From the NCBI GenBank assembly GCA_937911845.1, contig CALDQF010000211.1:1-6059 (forward strand): a stretch of 6,059 nucleotides of DNA. Direction: 5' to 3'. Below, piece after piece: positions 1-6,059 of this stretch; position 1 is the stretch's first letter, and each line of letters opens with the position of its first letter. Below the pieces are notes generated by a model. That model was given only the letters and a program-made list of their open reading frames with translations, was not told the DNA's origin and made no database searches. Both the position numbers and the translations under genes were made by a program. This DNA comes from an uncultured Phycisphaera sp. Lineage in GTDB: Bacteria > Planctomycetota > Phycisphaerae > Phycisphaerales > SM1A02.

Positions 1-1058
1 TGGACACAGGCTTCCAAGTGCTCCTAACCGCATACCAAGAAGCCGCGGAGGTTTGGCCAGAGCATGAGATGGATCTGTTTCCATTTGCCGCGGGTGCCGT
101 CATCCACGGCCAAGAGGTCAAACAGCTCTTCAACCCCCTGCGCCATCCCAGCAAAATATGGCAAACCGTGGGGTCGAAGCTTTTCACCATGCGGGACATC
201 AAATGTCTCCTGAGCCTTCGCCTCGGCCTGCAGGGCATCCGTGGTCTTCCCGAAGATGCCAGTGCCGAACAAGCTCCGGAATTCCTCGCCCGGCTTGGCT
301 TTTCCGAACGGTTCACCAATGCCTTCTTTCGTCCATTCCTAGGTGGTGTGTTCTTGGACGAGTCCCTCTCGGTACCAGCTGATGCGGTGCGTTTTGTTCT
401 GGCCATGTTCGCTCGAGGCGAGGCGGCTCTCCCCGCTCAGGGCATGTCGGCGTTGCCCGCAAACCTGAGCCAAAGCCTCACGATCAGGTGCAACTGCACC
501 GTCGCGGACGTTGAACCCAGCAAGGTGATCGTGGACGGTGGCGAAGTTATCGATGCCCAAGCCATCATCGATACCCGGCCTCCAACTTCGACCGCCTGGC
601 AATCGACCCAAATGATGGCTTTCGCCAGCCCCGTCCCTCAGGACACCACGCCGGTCCTGCACTTGGCCAACCTGCACGAGCAACCAGATGCACCGATCCT
701 TCATGCCTGCGCCCCCAGCCTGGTGGCCCCGGACTACGCACCCCAGGGAAAAGCAGTGTTGTATGCCACCCTTCGGACCGGTCGTCTCTCTGCCCCCGTC
801 GAAGAGGTACGCCAAACGCTGTCCAATTGGTTTGATCTTCTGGCAGATCACATCGAACACCTCACCACGGTCGAGGTACGACAAGCGCTCCCGGATTCTC
901 CTTGCCGGGCAAGCCAAGACCCAAGGGATCAAGGTCTCTACCGCAGCGGCGACTGGACCACCCACGCCTCCATCGAAGGTGCACTTCGATCAGGAAGGAT
1001 TGCGGCCGAGGCGGTGATCCAAGATCTGGAAGCAAAGTCTGATCCCGAGACTGCGTAA
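1..1058 (+). CDS. FAD-dependent amine-oxidase/phytoene-desaturase-like oxidoreductase, 5' truncated
   Basis: The reading frame is open from base 3, so the first codons seen are D-T-G-F-Q-V-L-L-T-A-Y. The GTG at 18 is therefore an internal valine and not the start; the true start lies left of the window. About 351 codons are visible, ending at TAA 1056-1058. The opening block (GFQVLLTAYQEA, then L-x-P-F-x-x-G-A) is the pattern that follows the FAD-binding Rossmann motif in flavin amine oxidase-fold proteins annotated as phytoene-desaturase-like or protoporphyrinogen-oxidase-like (Amino_oxidase family). Near the C-terminus, YRSGDWTTHASIEGALRSGR matches the second FAD-contact motif (GD...S-I-x-G-A-x-x-S-G-R), followed by the usual closing helix. 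The GxGxxG dinucleotide motif is absent only because of the window edge. Substrate is unknown: the family covers carotenoid, porphyrin and amine oxidation. It is probably cytosolic or peripheral to the membrane. A second flavoprotein follows 12 bases later, suggesting one transcript. Confidence 0.9.
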   Translation, partial: DTGFQVLLTAYQEAAEVWPEHEMDLFPFAAGAVIHGQEVKQLFNPLRHPSKIWQTVGSKLFTMRDIKCLLSLRLGLQGIRGLPEDASAEQAPEFLARLGFSERFTNAFFRPFLGGVFLDESLSVPADAVRFVLAMFARGEAALPAQGMSALPANLSQSLTIRCNCTVADVEPSKVIVDGGEVIDAQAIIDTRPPTSTAWQSTQMMAFASPVPQDTTPVLHLANLHEQPDAPILHACAPSLVAPDYAPQGKAVLYATLRTGRLSAPVEEVRQTLSNWFDLLADHIEHLTTVEVRQALPDSPCRASQDPRDQGLYRSGDWTTHASIEGALRSGRIAAEAVIQDLEAKSDPETA

Positions 1059-1070
1059 CATCGGAGAAGA

Positions 1071-2087
1071 ATGAACGACCCCATTCTCATCATTGGAGCT
1101 GGACTCTCTGGTTTGGCCGCCGCGCAAACGCTGCACACGCTTGGTGAACCTGTTTTCGTGGTGGAAAAAGCTCGAGGACCAGGCGGGCGAATGAGCACCC
1201 GACACGAACAATTGGACAAGAGCGCAGTGTCTTTTGATCATGGCGCTCAGTTTCTTCGGGCCCACGACGCAGGCTTTCGGCAGGTTATGGATGCTTGGGA
1301 ACGCGATCGATGGATTGCGCCTTGGCGTGGCCACTTTGTTCGTATCGAAGGGGAGACTTTGACACCCGAAGAAGGCCGGCTTCGGTATGCCCCAGGACCA
1401 GGCATGAACCGAATCTGTCAGGAGTACGCGGATCGACTCAAAGACCGGTTGCAGTACCAGACTCGTATCGCCGAACTCCGCGAGGAGGGTGAACGCATCA
1501 TCGCCTCCACGGAAGATGGCACAACGGTTGGCGCTTTCCGCGCTGCTATTTGCACCGCACCAGGACCACAAACCGCCCAACTTCTTGAAGGTTTTCGTCC
1601 CTCGTTGGCCGCGGCCGCCGCATCCACTACGTACGCGCCGTGTTTGGCAGTAATGGTTGCTTTTGCAGAGCGTCCAAACGTGGAGTGGTGTGCGGCCAGT
1701 ATCAAAAGCGGACCCTTGAGCTTCGTGGCCGAAGACAACGCAAGACCCGGTCATCAACAGCCACTGGGGCCCTCGCGCTGGATTCTGCACGCCTCATCAA
1801 CTTGGAGCACCGAACATATTGATGAAGATCCCGAAGTCTTTGCGACACTGATGCTTGAAGCATTTGGACAACTCCCTGGAGTCAAGGACCTCGATCAGCC
1901 CGTACATCTGCGAGGGCATCGATGGCGATTTGCGTTGGTTGAAAGGACCGCCACGGGCTCGACTGCCAAAGTCGAAGGCAGCCCTCCCGTCGCCATCGCC
2001 GGGGATTGGTGCGAGGGGCCCCGAGTAGAAGCGGCTTGGTGCTCCGGAGTTCGTGCGGCCAGTGCCATCCGAAAGGCTTTGACCTAA
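1071..2087 (+). CDS. Renalase-like NAD(P)/FAD-dependent oxidoreductase
   Basis: A complete 338-residue flavoprotein. The N-terminus is a textbook dinucleotide-binding fold: G9-A-G11-L-S-G14, then acidic E32 at the end of the second strand to hold the ribose, then R35-G-P-G-G-R40. The F55-D-H-G-A-Q-F61 block is typical of the renalase-like group (COG3380 type). The C-terminal A-G311-D312-W-C-E-G-P-R-V-E-A-A-W-C-S-G326 is the second FAD motif, where this group has GDW...RVE-A-x-x-S-G. Length is normal for the family. Human renalase oxidises abnormal dihydro-isomers of NAD(P)H; whether bacterial members like this one do the same is inference. No signal peptide or membrane segment is visible. The ATG at 1071 follows GGAG at 1063-1066, four bases upstream, and lies 12 bases after the previous stop, so it is probably co-transcribed with the upstream flavoprotein. 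Confidence 0.92.
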   Translation: MNDPILIIGAGLSGLAAAQTLHTLGEPVFVVEKARGPGGRMSTRHEQLDKSAVSFDHGAQFLRAHDAGFRQVMDAWERDRWIAPWRGHFVRIEGETLTPEEGRLRYAPGPGMNRICQEYADRLKDRLQYQTRIAELREEGERIIASTEDGTTVGAFRAAICTAPGPQTAQLLEGFRPSLAAAAASTTYAPCLAVMVAFAERPNVEWCAASIKSGPLSFVAEDNARPGHQQPLGPSRWILHASSTWSTEHIDEDPEVFATLMLEAFGQLPGVKDLDQPVHLRGHRWRFALVERTATGSTAKVEGSPPVAIAGDWCEGPRVEAAWCSGVRAASAIRKALT

Positions 2088-2108
2088 TCCCAAGCCGAAG
2101 AAATTTTT
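2075..2108 (+). terminator. Weak candidate terminator after the flavoprotein pair
   Basis: GGCTT (2075-2079) can pair with AAGCC (2092-2096) around a 12-base loop, and a T5 run lies at 2104-2108. The hairpin overlaps the stop codon of the renalase-like gene. The stem is short and seven bases separate it from the T run, so this is only a tentative end for the first operon. I found no convincing -35/-10 pair in the remaining gap before the next gene. Confidence 0.25.
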
Positions 2109-2168
2109 CATTGTTCGCTCATTGGTCCTGAAAGTTTGGGCATGCTTACTCCTCAATAAAAAGAGAGT

Positions 2169-2172
2169 GAGG
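2169..2172 (+). promoter_or_regulatory. Ribosome binding site supporting GTG start at 2180
   Basis: GAGG at 2169-2172 (within GTGAGGAA) lies seven bases before the GTG at 2180, which is ideal Shine-Dalgarno spacing. It is the main argument for the GTG start of the exported protein. A competing purine-rich stretch, GAGAGAGG at 2193-2200, lies directly before an ATG at 2202 in another frame. Confidence 0.55.
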
Positions 2173-2179
2173 AATCAGC

Positions 2180-2899
2180 GTGCTGAAAGATCGAGAGAGG
2201 TATGACGAACAAGAAAAAGAAGTCGATCGCAAACTTTGTGTTTTGGGAATCGTGGTGGGAATGATCGGTTCTTCCATCGGACAAGCACAAGCAGATGTCA
2301 TCAAAATTGAAAGCTTCGAGATGAACTCGGACGCCGAGACCTATACCGACCCGGTGGATCCAGTCATTGACCATCCTTTGGTCAATCAGCCGGACCAAGC
2401 GCTGGTGATGCATGAAGGATGGTCAGCGTGGTACCGGAACACACGAAACGGGGTGGGTTTGACCGACGGAGATGTCTTCGGTGTCGGCCAAAGTGGGCCT
2501 GGCACATGGGCGGATGGGCAGCAAGGCTATCGACTCAACGACACCGACGGTGCGATTGATCTTCATTTTGATCCCGTCGATGGGGCCAACACTGTTCATC
2601 TCTGTGTGTTCATCACAGATTCTGTGTGGGAAGAAGACGACGTGATCCAGATTTCATGGGGCACCCACACCATCTTGGATACATCGGAACTGGACATCGA
2701 TGACCTCAACCTTGAAGGGAGGTGGTTGGAACTCACCATGACTTCGAGGCGATTTGAAGCCCTACGAATTACCGTCGATACCAATGCCAACGATGAAGGG
2801 GTCTTCATCGATCACATTCGTTGGAGCCAGACCGTGCCGAGTCCCGGCGGTCTCGCACTTCTGGGCCTCAGCTTGGCCCGACCACGCAGACGGAGATGA
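2180..2899 (+). CDS. Secreted PEP-CTERM-like sorting-domain protein
   Basis: This 239-residue protein has the architecture of an exported, C-terminally sorted protein. A hydrophobic stretch at residues 19-34 ends in A36-Q-A38, a plausible signal peptidase I site before D39. The mature part is acidic and rich in D, G, T and W, with no catalytic motif I recognise; it looks like a beta-sandwich style domain. The tail has V219-P-S-P-G223, a short hydrophobic run to A233, then R-P-RRRR, matching the short PEP-CTERM form common in Phycisphaerae. In the known system an exosortase/archaeosortase-type enzyme recognises this tail during export to the cell surface; none is encoded in the window. The N-terminus is odd: residues 1-18 are strongly charged and acidic, unlike a normal signal-peptide n-region. 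An ATG at 2202 in another frame begins M-T-N-K-K-K-K-S-I-A and would join this frame if one base were inserted. Exact function is unknown. Confidence 0.82.
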   Translation: MLKDRERYDEQEKEVDRKLCVLGIVVGMIGSSIGQAQADVIKIESFEMNSDAETYTDPVDPVIDHPLVNQPDQALVMHEGWSAWYRNTRNGVGLTDGDVFGVGQSGPGTWADGQQGYRLNDTDGAIDLHFDPVDGANTVHLCVFITDSVWEEDDVIQISWGTHTILDTSELDIDDLNLEGRWLELTMTSRRFEALRITVDTNANDEGVFIDHIRWSQTVPSPGGLALLGLSLARPRRRR

Positions 2900-2938
2900 A
2901 CCAGTGGGAGGTGACGGTCGAGTGGGGATGCTCGGACC

Positions 2939-2969
2939 CGCCGCGGGATCAATCAATGCTCTCGCGGCG
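2939..2969. terminator. Hairpin between convergent genes, possible bidirectional terminator
   Basis: Bases 2939-2948 (CGCCGCGGGA) pair with 2960-2969 (TCTCGCGGCG) over ten positions with one G-U wobble at 2946/2962, leaving an 11-base loop. It fills the end of the 53-base gap after the PEP-CTERM gene and covers the stop codon of the minus-strand DUF1684 gene. Position and strength suit transcription ending from both sides, but neither flank has a T run, so it may act only as an RNA 3'-end stabiliser or pause. Confidence 0.4.
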
Positions 2970-4014
2970 TCATCTCGCCAGCCTCAATCGCAAATGGCAG
3001 GCGGTTTTCCTGAGGGGGTCGGGGACACGTTGCAAAGGGCGTGAACGCACAAGGTGGATTGACACTTCGGTTGAAATCAATCGTGACTCGACCATCACCA
3101 TCTGGAGCAGCAATCGAGAGAAAACGACCTCCCCCATAACTCTCACGACCTGATGTTGCATCGGCAAACACCACAAACAGCGAACCATCGCCGTTGGGGG
3201 TACCAATCAATTCGTAAGTCACAGCTTCAGTGGTATCAGTTTCGGATGATGACTGCGGCCAAGCAAAGCGGATGGTGCCACCCAGCGAAACTTCTTCCAT
3301 CTCTCCCAGTGCATTTGCGGCTTGAAAAGTACTTCCCGGCTCCGCGGGTACGAACGAGCCTCTCACCACCGCACCCTTCTGCCAAGGCCAACAGGGAATC
3401 CCCGAGAATGATGTTCTACTTTTGGCCTGAGGGTGACGAGAACGAAGCGCCACTCGGCCTCCACGCTCAATCAAGATCAAGAGCCCACCCCCGACGCGCA
3501 ACTTGGTCGATGGACCATCAACATCAGTTTGCAATAGACCTTCGTCAGAGGCTTTGCCATCAAAGGTGCAGTCGACATTGTCAGCAGCTTGGAATCGCCA
3601 GCCATCCTGACCAAGAACAAACAGACCCAACCTCTGGGCAGAGAATCCCTCAGGAGACAGATCAGCATCCGCCCCCCCTAACGAGAGTGTTTGCCCTGAC
3701 GTTGTCGGTAAAAAATCAAGGCCCACCAACGAGAGCCATCCCTCGGGTTCTGACAAACGATCGACTCGACCGGAGTGCCATTTTTTCCAGGCATCTTCTG
3801 AATAAGTGGGGGGGCTAATCATGACCGGGTGATCCTTCGAAAGAGGTGGACTTGGGAGGACAACGCCATGGTTGTCGTCTGATACAGATTGAATTGGGGT
3901 GGAAGAGCCGCACCTGGCTTGGCAGCCAAGGCCACCGGCAAAGAGCAGTACGCCAACAGCACTCATCCTGATGGCCCAAGTTTTGCGGTTGCCTCGAGAC
4001 AATTTGCCACGCAT
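2953..4014 (-). CDS. DUF1684-family putative lipoprotein
   Basis: From ATG 4014 this encodes 353 residues. The N-terminus is basic (MRGKLSRGNRK), followed by a hydrophobic run SAVGVLLFAGG and L-G-C31, a candidate lipobox cysteine, though G-L-G-C is not the best consensus. The body matches the DUF1684 family (COG3358): W-x-x-W-H-x-x-R around residues 76-83, G-W-L-S-L-V-G-L at about 92-99, then near the end S-G-R-E-S-Y-G-G-G-R-F-L, the signature N-P-P-C-A-F-T-P-F-A-T-C-P at about 319-331, E-N-R-L-P and A-G-E. Family function is not established. It is probably anchored in the envelope. The frame is open further upstream to an ATG at 4056, but that start adds residues before the basic n-region, lacks a ribosome site and would overlap the divergent glycosyltransferase start; a GTG at 4020 is another option. 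It is convergent with the PEP-CTERM gene. Confidence 0.87.
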   Translation of the reverse strand: MRGKLSRGNRKTWAIRMSAVGVLLFAGGLGCQARCGSSTPIQSVSDDNHGVVLPSPPLSKDHPVMISPPTYSEDAWKKWHSGRVDRLSEPEGWLSLVGLDFLPTTSGQTLSLGGADADLSPEGFSAQRLGLFVLGQDGWRFQAADNVDCTFDGKASDEGLLQTDVDGPSTKLRVGGGLLILIERGGRVALRSRHPQAKSRTSFSGIPCWPWQKGAVVRGSFVPAEPGSTFQAANALGEMEEVSLGGTIRFAWPQSSSETDTTEAVTYELIGTPNGDGSLFVVFADATSGRESYGGGRFLSIAAPDGDGRVTIDFNRSVNPPCAFTPFATCPRPPQENRLPFAIEAGEMTPREH

Positions 4015-4025
4015 CCCCACACGAT

Positions 4026-4032
4026 AGAGGAA
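4026..4032 (+). promoter_or_regulatory. Ribosome binding site for the glycosyltransferase
   Basis: AGAGGAA at 4026-4032 precedes the ATG at 4035; the GAGG core ends four bases before the start. Spacing is slightly tight, but it supports 4035 over the next in-frame ATG at 4050, whose purine run touches the start codon. The site sits inside the 20-base gap between two divergent starts. Confidence 0.5.
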
Positions 4033-4034
4033 CC

Positions 4035-4856
4035 ATGTACGGTCAGGGGATGTCATTGCACATCGGAATTTGCACTCTTAACGCCATGCGAACCCTTCCC
4101 GTCGTCATGGATTCCATCGCCCGCGCCAATTTGCACGATCAGTTGTGGGTGGTTGATTCTGGATCAACCGATGGCACCATCGATTTTGCCAAAAAGTGTG
4201 GAGCCACCGTGATGCATCGCGACTGGGACGGCATGGTGGGTCAACGTCGATTTGTTCTCGACCACTGTCGCACCCAAGGGGCGGACTGGGCCCTGATGCT
4301 CGATGCGGATGAATGGCCGGATGCATCGCTGTGGAGCGCTGTGGCCAAACTGATGGAAGAGGACCCACCAAAGACTGTTGGCGTTGTTCTGCATCGACAA
4401 CTGATCTTGTACGAGAAGGCACTGGATTATGTCTGTCAGCCCGAGCGTCGTCTCAGGCTGGTTCGACCGGAACACGCTTCGGTCGTGGGGTCGTGCGGGG
4501 ATCAAGCCGAGGGGATCCACGACCGCATCCAAGTGGAAGGAGAAACCATCCGGTTGCCAGGCAAGCTCATGCATGATGCCTTCGTTGACTTGGCGGACGC
4601 CTTGTCAAAAAATCTGGGGTACGCGCGGGTGGAGGCTGGATCCAACCGCACCAACGGCGGCCTCGGGCGACTGCTCATCTCTCCCTTGGCGGCTTTTTGC
4701 AAGCAGTTTGTCCTGAAACAAGGATTTCGAGATGGTCGAAGAGGATTCTTAATGAGCCAAACCATCGCCATGGTGACGTGGCAAAAGCACCTCCTTGCCG
4801 CGGAGAGGAGATTGCTCGACCAAGAGGCAAAGACGTCTCTCCCGGAACCCCAGTAA
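4035..4856 (+). CDS. Glycosyltransferase family 2 protein (WaaE/KdtX-like)
   Basis: A complete 273-residue GT-A fold enzyme. It shows the nucleotide-sugar-binding strand V-V-D41-S-G-S-T-D46-G-T, then W64-D-G-x-x-G-Q70-R-R, and the metal-binding D90-A-D92-E93, the D-x-D-E motif of family 2 enzymes. P136-E-R-R-L-R-L-V-R and K177-L-M-H180-D follow as in the group typified by lipopolysaccharide core beta-1,4-glucosyltransferase WaaE/KdtX. The C-terminal K-Q-G-F-R-D-G234-R-R-G-F motif is also typical of that subgroup, usually followed by a membrane-facing amphipathic helix. The likely role is adding a sugar from an activated nucleotide donor to a cell-envelope glycan at the inner face of the cytoplasmic membrane; sugar and acceptor cannot be read from the sequence. 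Starts divergently from the DUF1684 lipoprotein gene, and a dehydrogenase follows nine bases after the stop. Confidence 0.9.
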   Translation: MYGQGMSLHIGICTLNAMRTLPVVMDSIARANLHDQLWVVDSGSTDGTIDFAKKCGATVMHRDWDGMVGQRRFVLDHCRTQGADWALMLDADEWPDASLWSAVAKLMEEDPPKTVGVVLHRQLILYEKALDYVCQPERRLRLVRPEHASVVGSCGDQAEGIHDRIQVEGETIRLPGKLMHDAFVDLADALSKNLGYARVEAGSNRTNGGLGRLLISPLAAFCKQFVLKQGFRDGRRGFLMSQTIAMVTWQKHLLAAERRLLDQEAKTSLPEPQ

Positions 4857-4865
4857 AGCGACCAA

Positions 4866-5738
4866 TTGGCCCCGACCAACCCGCCGTTGGCTTCGTACGC
4901 TGTGCATGTGCAAGCTGATTCCCATTCCCCGTCCAACCGCCCCGTTGCCCTGATCACCGGCGCTTCTTCCGGCATCGGTGAAGCCTTGTCTCGAGTGTTC
5001 GCGCAACGGAACTACGACCTCGTTCTGGGCGCACGACGGATCGATCGACTCACACAACTTGCCCAAGAGATCGAACAGTCCAGTAATGTTCGCTGCCTGG
5101 TGCGATCATGTGATGTAATGCAAACCGATGATGTGGAAGCCTTGGCGCAATCAGCTCGGGAGACCTTCGGCCGGATCGACGTTGTGGTTGCCAACGCAGG
5201 CTATTCCGCCCAAGGCCGAGTGGATCAATTCTCGGAAGCAGAAATTCGCCGACAACTCGAAGTGAATGTCATGGGCGTCGTACGAACCATCCGGGCCACA
5301 AAAGATGATCTGATCTCTGCCAAGGGTCGCCTGGCCATTATGGGATCGGTCAATTCTTTCGTCTCGGTGGCCTCCACCGGGGTGTATGCCATGAGCAAAC
5401 ATGCCGTAAAAGCGTTGGCGGATGCCCTTTGGTACGAACTGCACCCCAAAGGGGTATCAGTCACCCACTTGGCGCCTGGATTCGTGGCTTCAGAAATCAG
5501 AGGCATTGGCCGAGACGGCGCACCGGCCAGCGGTCATCGACGCAACCCACCCTCTTGGATGGTGCTATCCACGGATCAAGCGGCACGCATCATGGTGAAG
5601 GCCATCGAAGGCCGCCGGCGAGAACGAATCTTGACCACTTTCGGGCATTTCATCGTTGGGGCCGAACGGCATGCGCGATGGCTTCTCGCTCGAATCATTC
5701 GAACTTTCAAGCTCACGAAGCCCGGAGCTTCGTACTGA
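4866..5738 (+). CDS. Short-chain dehydrogenase/reductase (SDR)
   Basis: A classical SDR with all key residues: cofactor motif T31-G-A-S-S-G36-I-G38, basic R57-R58 after the second strand (suggesting NADP(H)), D83-V84, N110-A-G112, and the catalytic tetrad N134, S161, Y174, K178 in Y-A-M-S-K. P-G-F after the sixth strand and a basic, partly hydrophobic C-terminal helix complete the fold. At 290 residues it is at the long end of classical SDRs, with about 25 residues before the first strand. The frame is bounded upstream by the glycosyltransferase stop. The first usable start is TTG 4866 with no clear ribosome site; TTG 4887, GTG 4902 and GTG 4908 are alternatives, so the leader may be shorter. 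Substrate is unknown. It is probably translated from the same message as the glycosyltransferase. Confidence 0.92.
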   Translation: MAPTNPPLASYAVHVQADSHSPSNRPVALITGASSGIGEALSRVFAQRNYDLVLGARRIDRLTQLAQEIEQSSNVRCLVRSCDVMQTDDVEALAQSARETFGRIDVVVANAGYSAQGRVDQFSEAEIRRQLEVNVMGVVRTIRATKDDLISAKGRLAIMGSVNSFVSVASTGVYAMSKHAVKALADALWYELHPKGVSVTHLAPGFVASEIRGIGRDGAPASGHRRNPPSWMVLSTDQAARIMVKAIEGRRRERILTTFGHFIVGAERHARWLLARIIRTFKLTKPGASY

Positions 5739-5744
5739 AGAACT

Positions 5745-5772
5745 TGGCGGGATTCTCTGTGGTTTCCCGCCA
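5745..5772 (+). terminator. Candidate hairpin terminator after the SDR gene
   Basis: A perfect eight-base inverted repeat, TGGCGGGA (5745-5752) and TCCCGCCA (5765-5772), with a 12-base loop begins six bases after the SDR stop. The flanking TGATTGTTG is only mildly T-rich, so it is a hairpin of the right place and strength but not a canonical intrinsic terminator. It probably separates the glycosyltransferase-SDR unit from the next gene. Confidence 0.4.
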
Positions 5773-5809
5773 TGATTGTTGAAGACGACTCTTCTTCGGA
5801 ATCACCACC

Positions 5810-6059
5810 ATGGACAGCAGCGCCCGACACCAACGACTCACCGACATCTATCTGGAAGCATGCGATCTGCAAGGCGAAGACCGGGTCGCCTATCTGGATC
5901 AGGCCTGTGGTGATGATCCCAACCTCCGAGGGGAAGTGGAAGCCATGCTGGCCACCCACTCGGACTCGGGCGAAGACTTCGGTGGCCTGCTCGAGGGCGA
6001 GCCGACCCTGCTTCGAGACCTTCTGACGGATATGAACAAGGCCAAACTGCCGAGCCATA
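5810..6059 (+). CDS. Probable serine/threonine protein kinase, N-terminal fragment
   Basis: Translating from ATG 5810 gives 83 codons with no stop before the window edge, so the gene continues to the right. An in-frame stop at 5780-5782 bounds it upstream; GGAA at 5798-5801 is a modest ribosome site eight bases away. The segment I13-Y-L-E-A-C-D-L then Y28-L-D-Q-A-C-G-D-D-P-N-L-R-G-E-V-E-A-M-L-A-x-H50 closely follows the short helical leader that precedes the kinase domain in many planctomycetal Hanks-type Ser/Thr kinases. No kinase motif (glycine loop, catalytic lysine, HRD, DFG) lies in the visible part, so the kinase call rests on this leader alone. The role would be phosphosignalling, usually with a membrane segment after the kinase domain. 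It starts 71 bases after the SDR stop, beyond a hairpin, so is likely a separate unit. Confidence 0.7.
   Translation, partial: MDSSARHQRLTDIYLEACDLQGEDRVAYLDQACGDDPNLRGEVEAMLATHSDSGEDFGGLLEGEPTLLRDLLTDMNKAKLPSH

Noticed and set aside
339..965. Minus-strand open frame of 208 codons
   Set aside because: It is fully antisense to the amine-oxidase-like gene, with low-complexity R/G-rich translation and no family motif.
990..1790. Minus-strand open frame of 266 codons
   Set aside because: It lies antisense to two well-supported flavoprotein genes, crosses their junction and shows no recognisable domain; it looks like a frame left open by codon bias.
2088..2179. Possible sigma-54 or sigma-70 promoter before the PEP-CTERM gene
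   Set aside because: I looked for GG-N10-GC and for TTGACA/TATAAT-like pairs; candidates such as TTGGTC at 2123 lack a partner at proper spacing.
3153..3818. Plus-strand open frame of 221 codons
   Set aside because: It is antisense to the DUF1684 gene, whose family motifs are clear; the plus frame reads as a Q/R/H/P-rich shadow.
5772..6026. Plus-strand frame of 84 codons starting at ATG 5772
   Set aside because: It overlaps the 5810 frame, which matches a known leader and stays open to the edge; its start lies in the hairpin after the SDR gene.
1..6059. CRISPR array, tRNA/rRNA, insertion sequence or phage genes
   Set aside because: No regularly spaced repeats, cloverleaf-like segments, transposase or integrase motifs or terminal inverted repeats were seen; nearly all of the window is ordinary coding sequence.

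Overview
The window reads as a chromosomal stretch from a planctomycete, most likely of the Phycisphaerae type. Two signs point there. One is a secreted protein with a short C-terminal sorting tail of the VPSPG + hydrophobic + RRRR form (PEP-CTERM-like). The other, at the right edge, is the start of a protein with the N-terminal leader common on planctomycetal serine/threonine kinases (YLDQACGDDPNLRGEVEAMLATH). The assignment is inferred from protein style alone; no RNA gene or other taxonomic marker is present.

Layout from left to right. (1) Bases 1-2087 hold two adjacent plus-strand flavoproteins 12 bases apart. The first is an amine-oxidase/phytoene-desaturase-like oxidoreductase whose N-terminus lies outside the window. 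The second is a complete renalase-like FAD oxidoreductase. (2) Bases 2180-2899 hold a plus-strand exported protein with a PEP-CTERM-like tail; its N-terminus is ambiguous and may carry a single-base indel. (3) Bases 2953-4014 on the minus strand hold a DUF1684-family putative lipoprotein, convergent with the PEP-CTERM gene across a 53-base gap that contains a strong hairpin. (4) At 4035 a plus-strand pair starts divergently, only 20 bases from the DUF1684 start: a family 2 glycosyltransferase of the WaaE/KdtX type, then a short-chain dehydrogenase in the same frame after a 9-base gap. (5) After a further hairpin, a gene starts at 5810 and runs off the right edge; it is probably a Ser/Thr protein kinase.

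There are two likely short operons (two flavoproteins; glycosyltransferase + SDR) and three single genes. The functional links are loose. A surface-sorted protein, a lipoprotein and a glycosyltransferase fit a general cell-envelope theme, but no pathway is assembled here. I see no CRISPR array, transposon, tRNA, rRNA, riboswitch or coherent new system. The points most worth a second look are the two-frame N-terminus of the PEP-CTERM protein, the tandem flavoproteins, and the very tight divergent and in-frame gene junctions.
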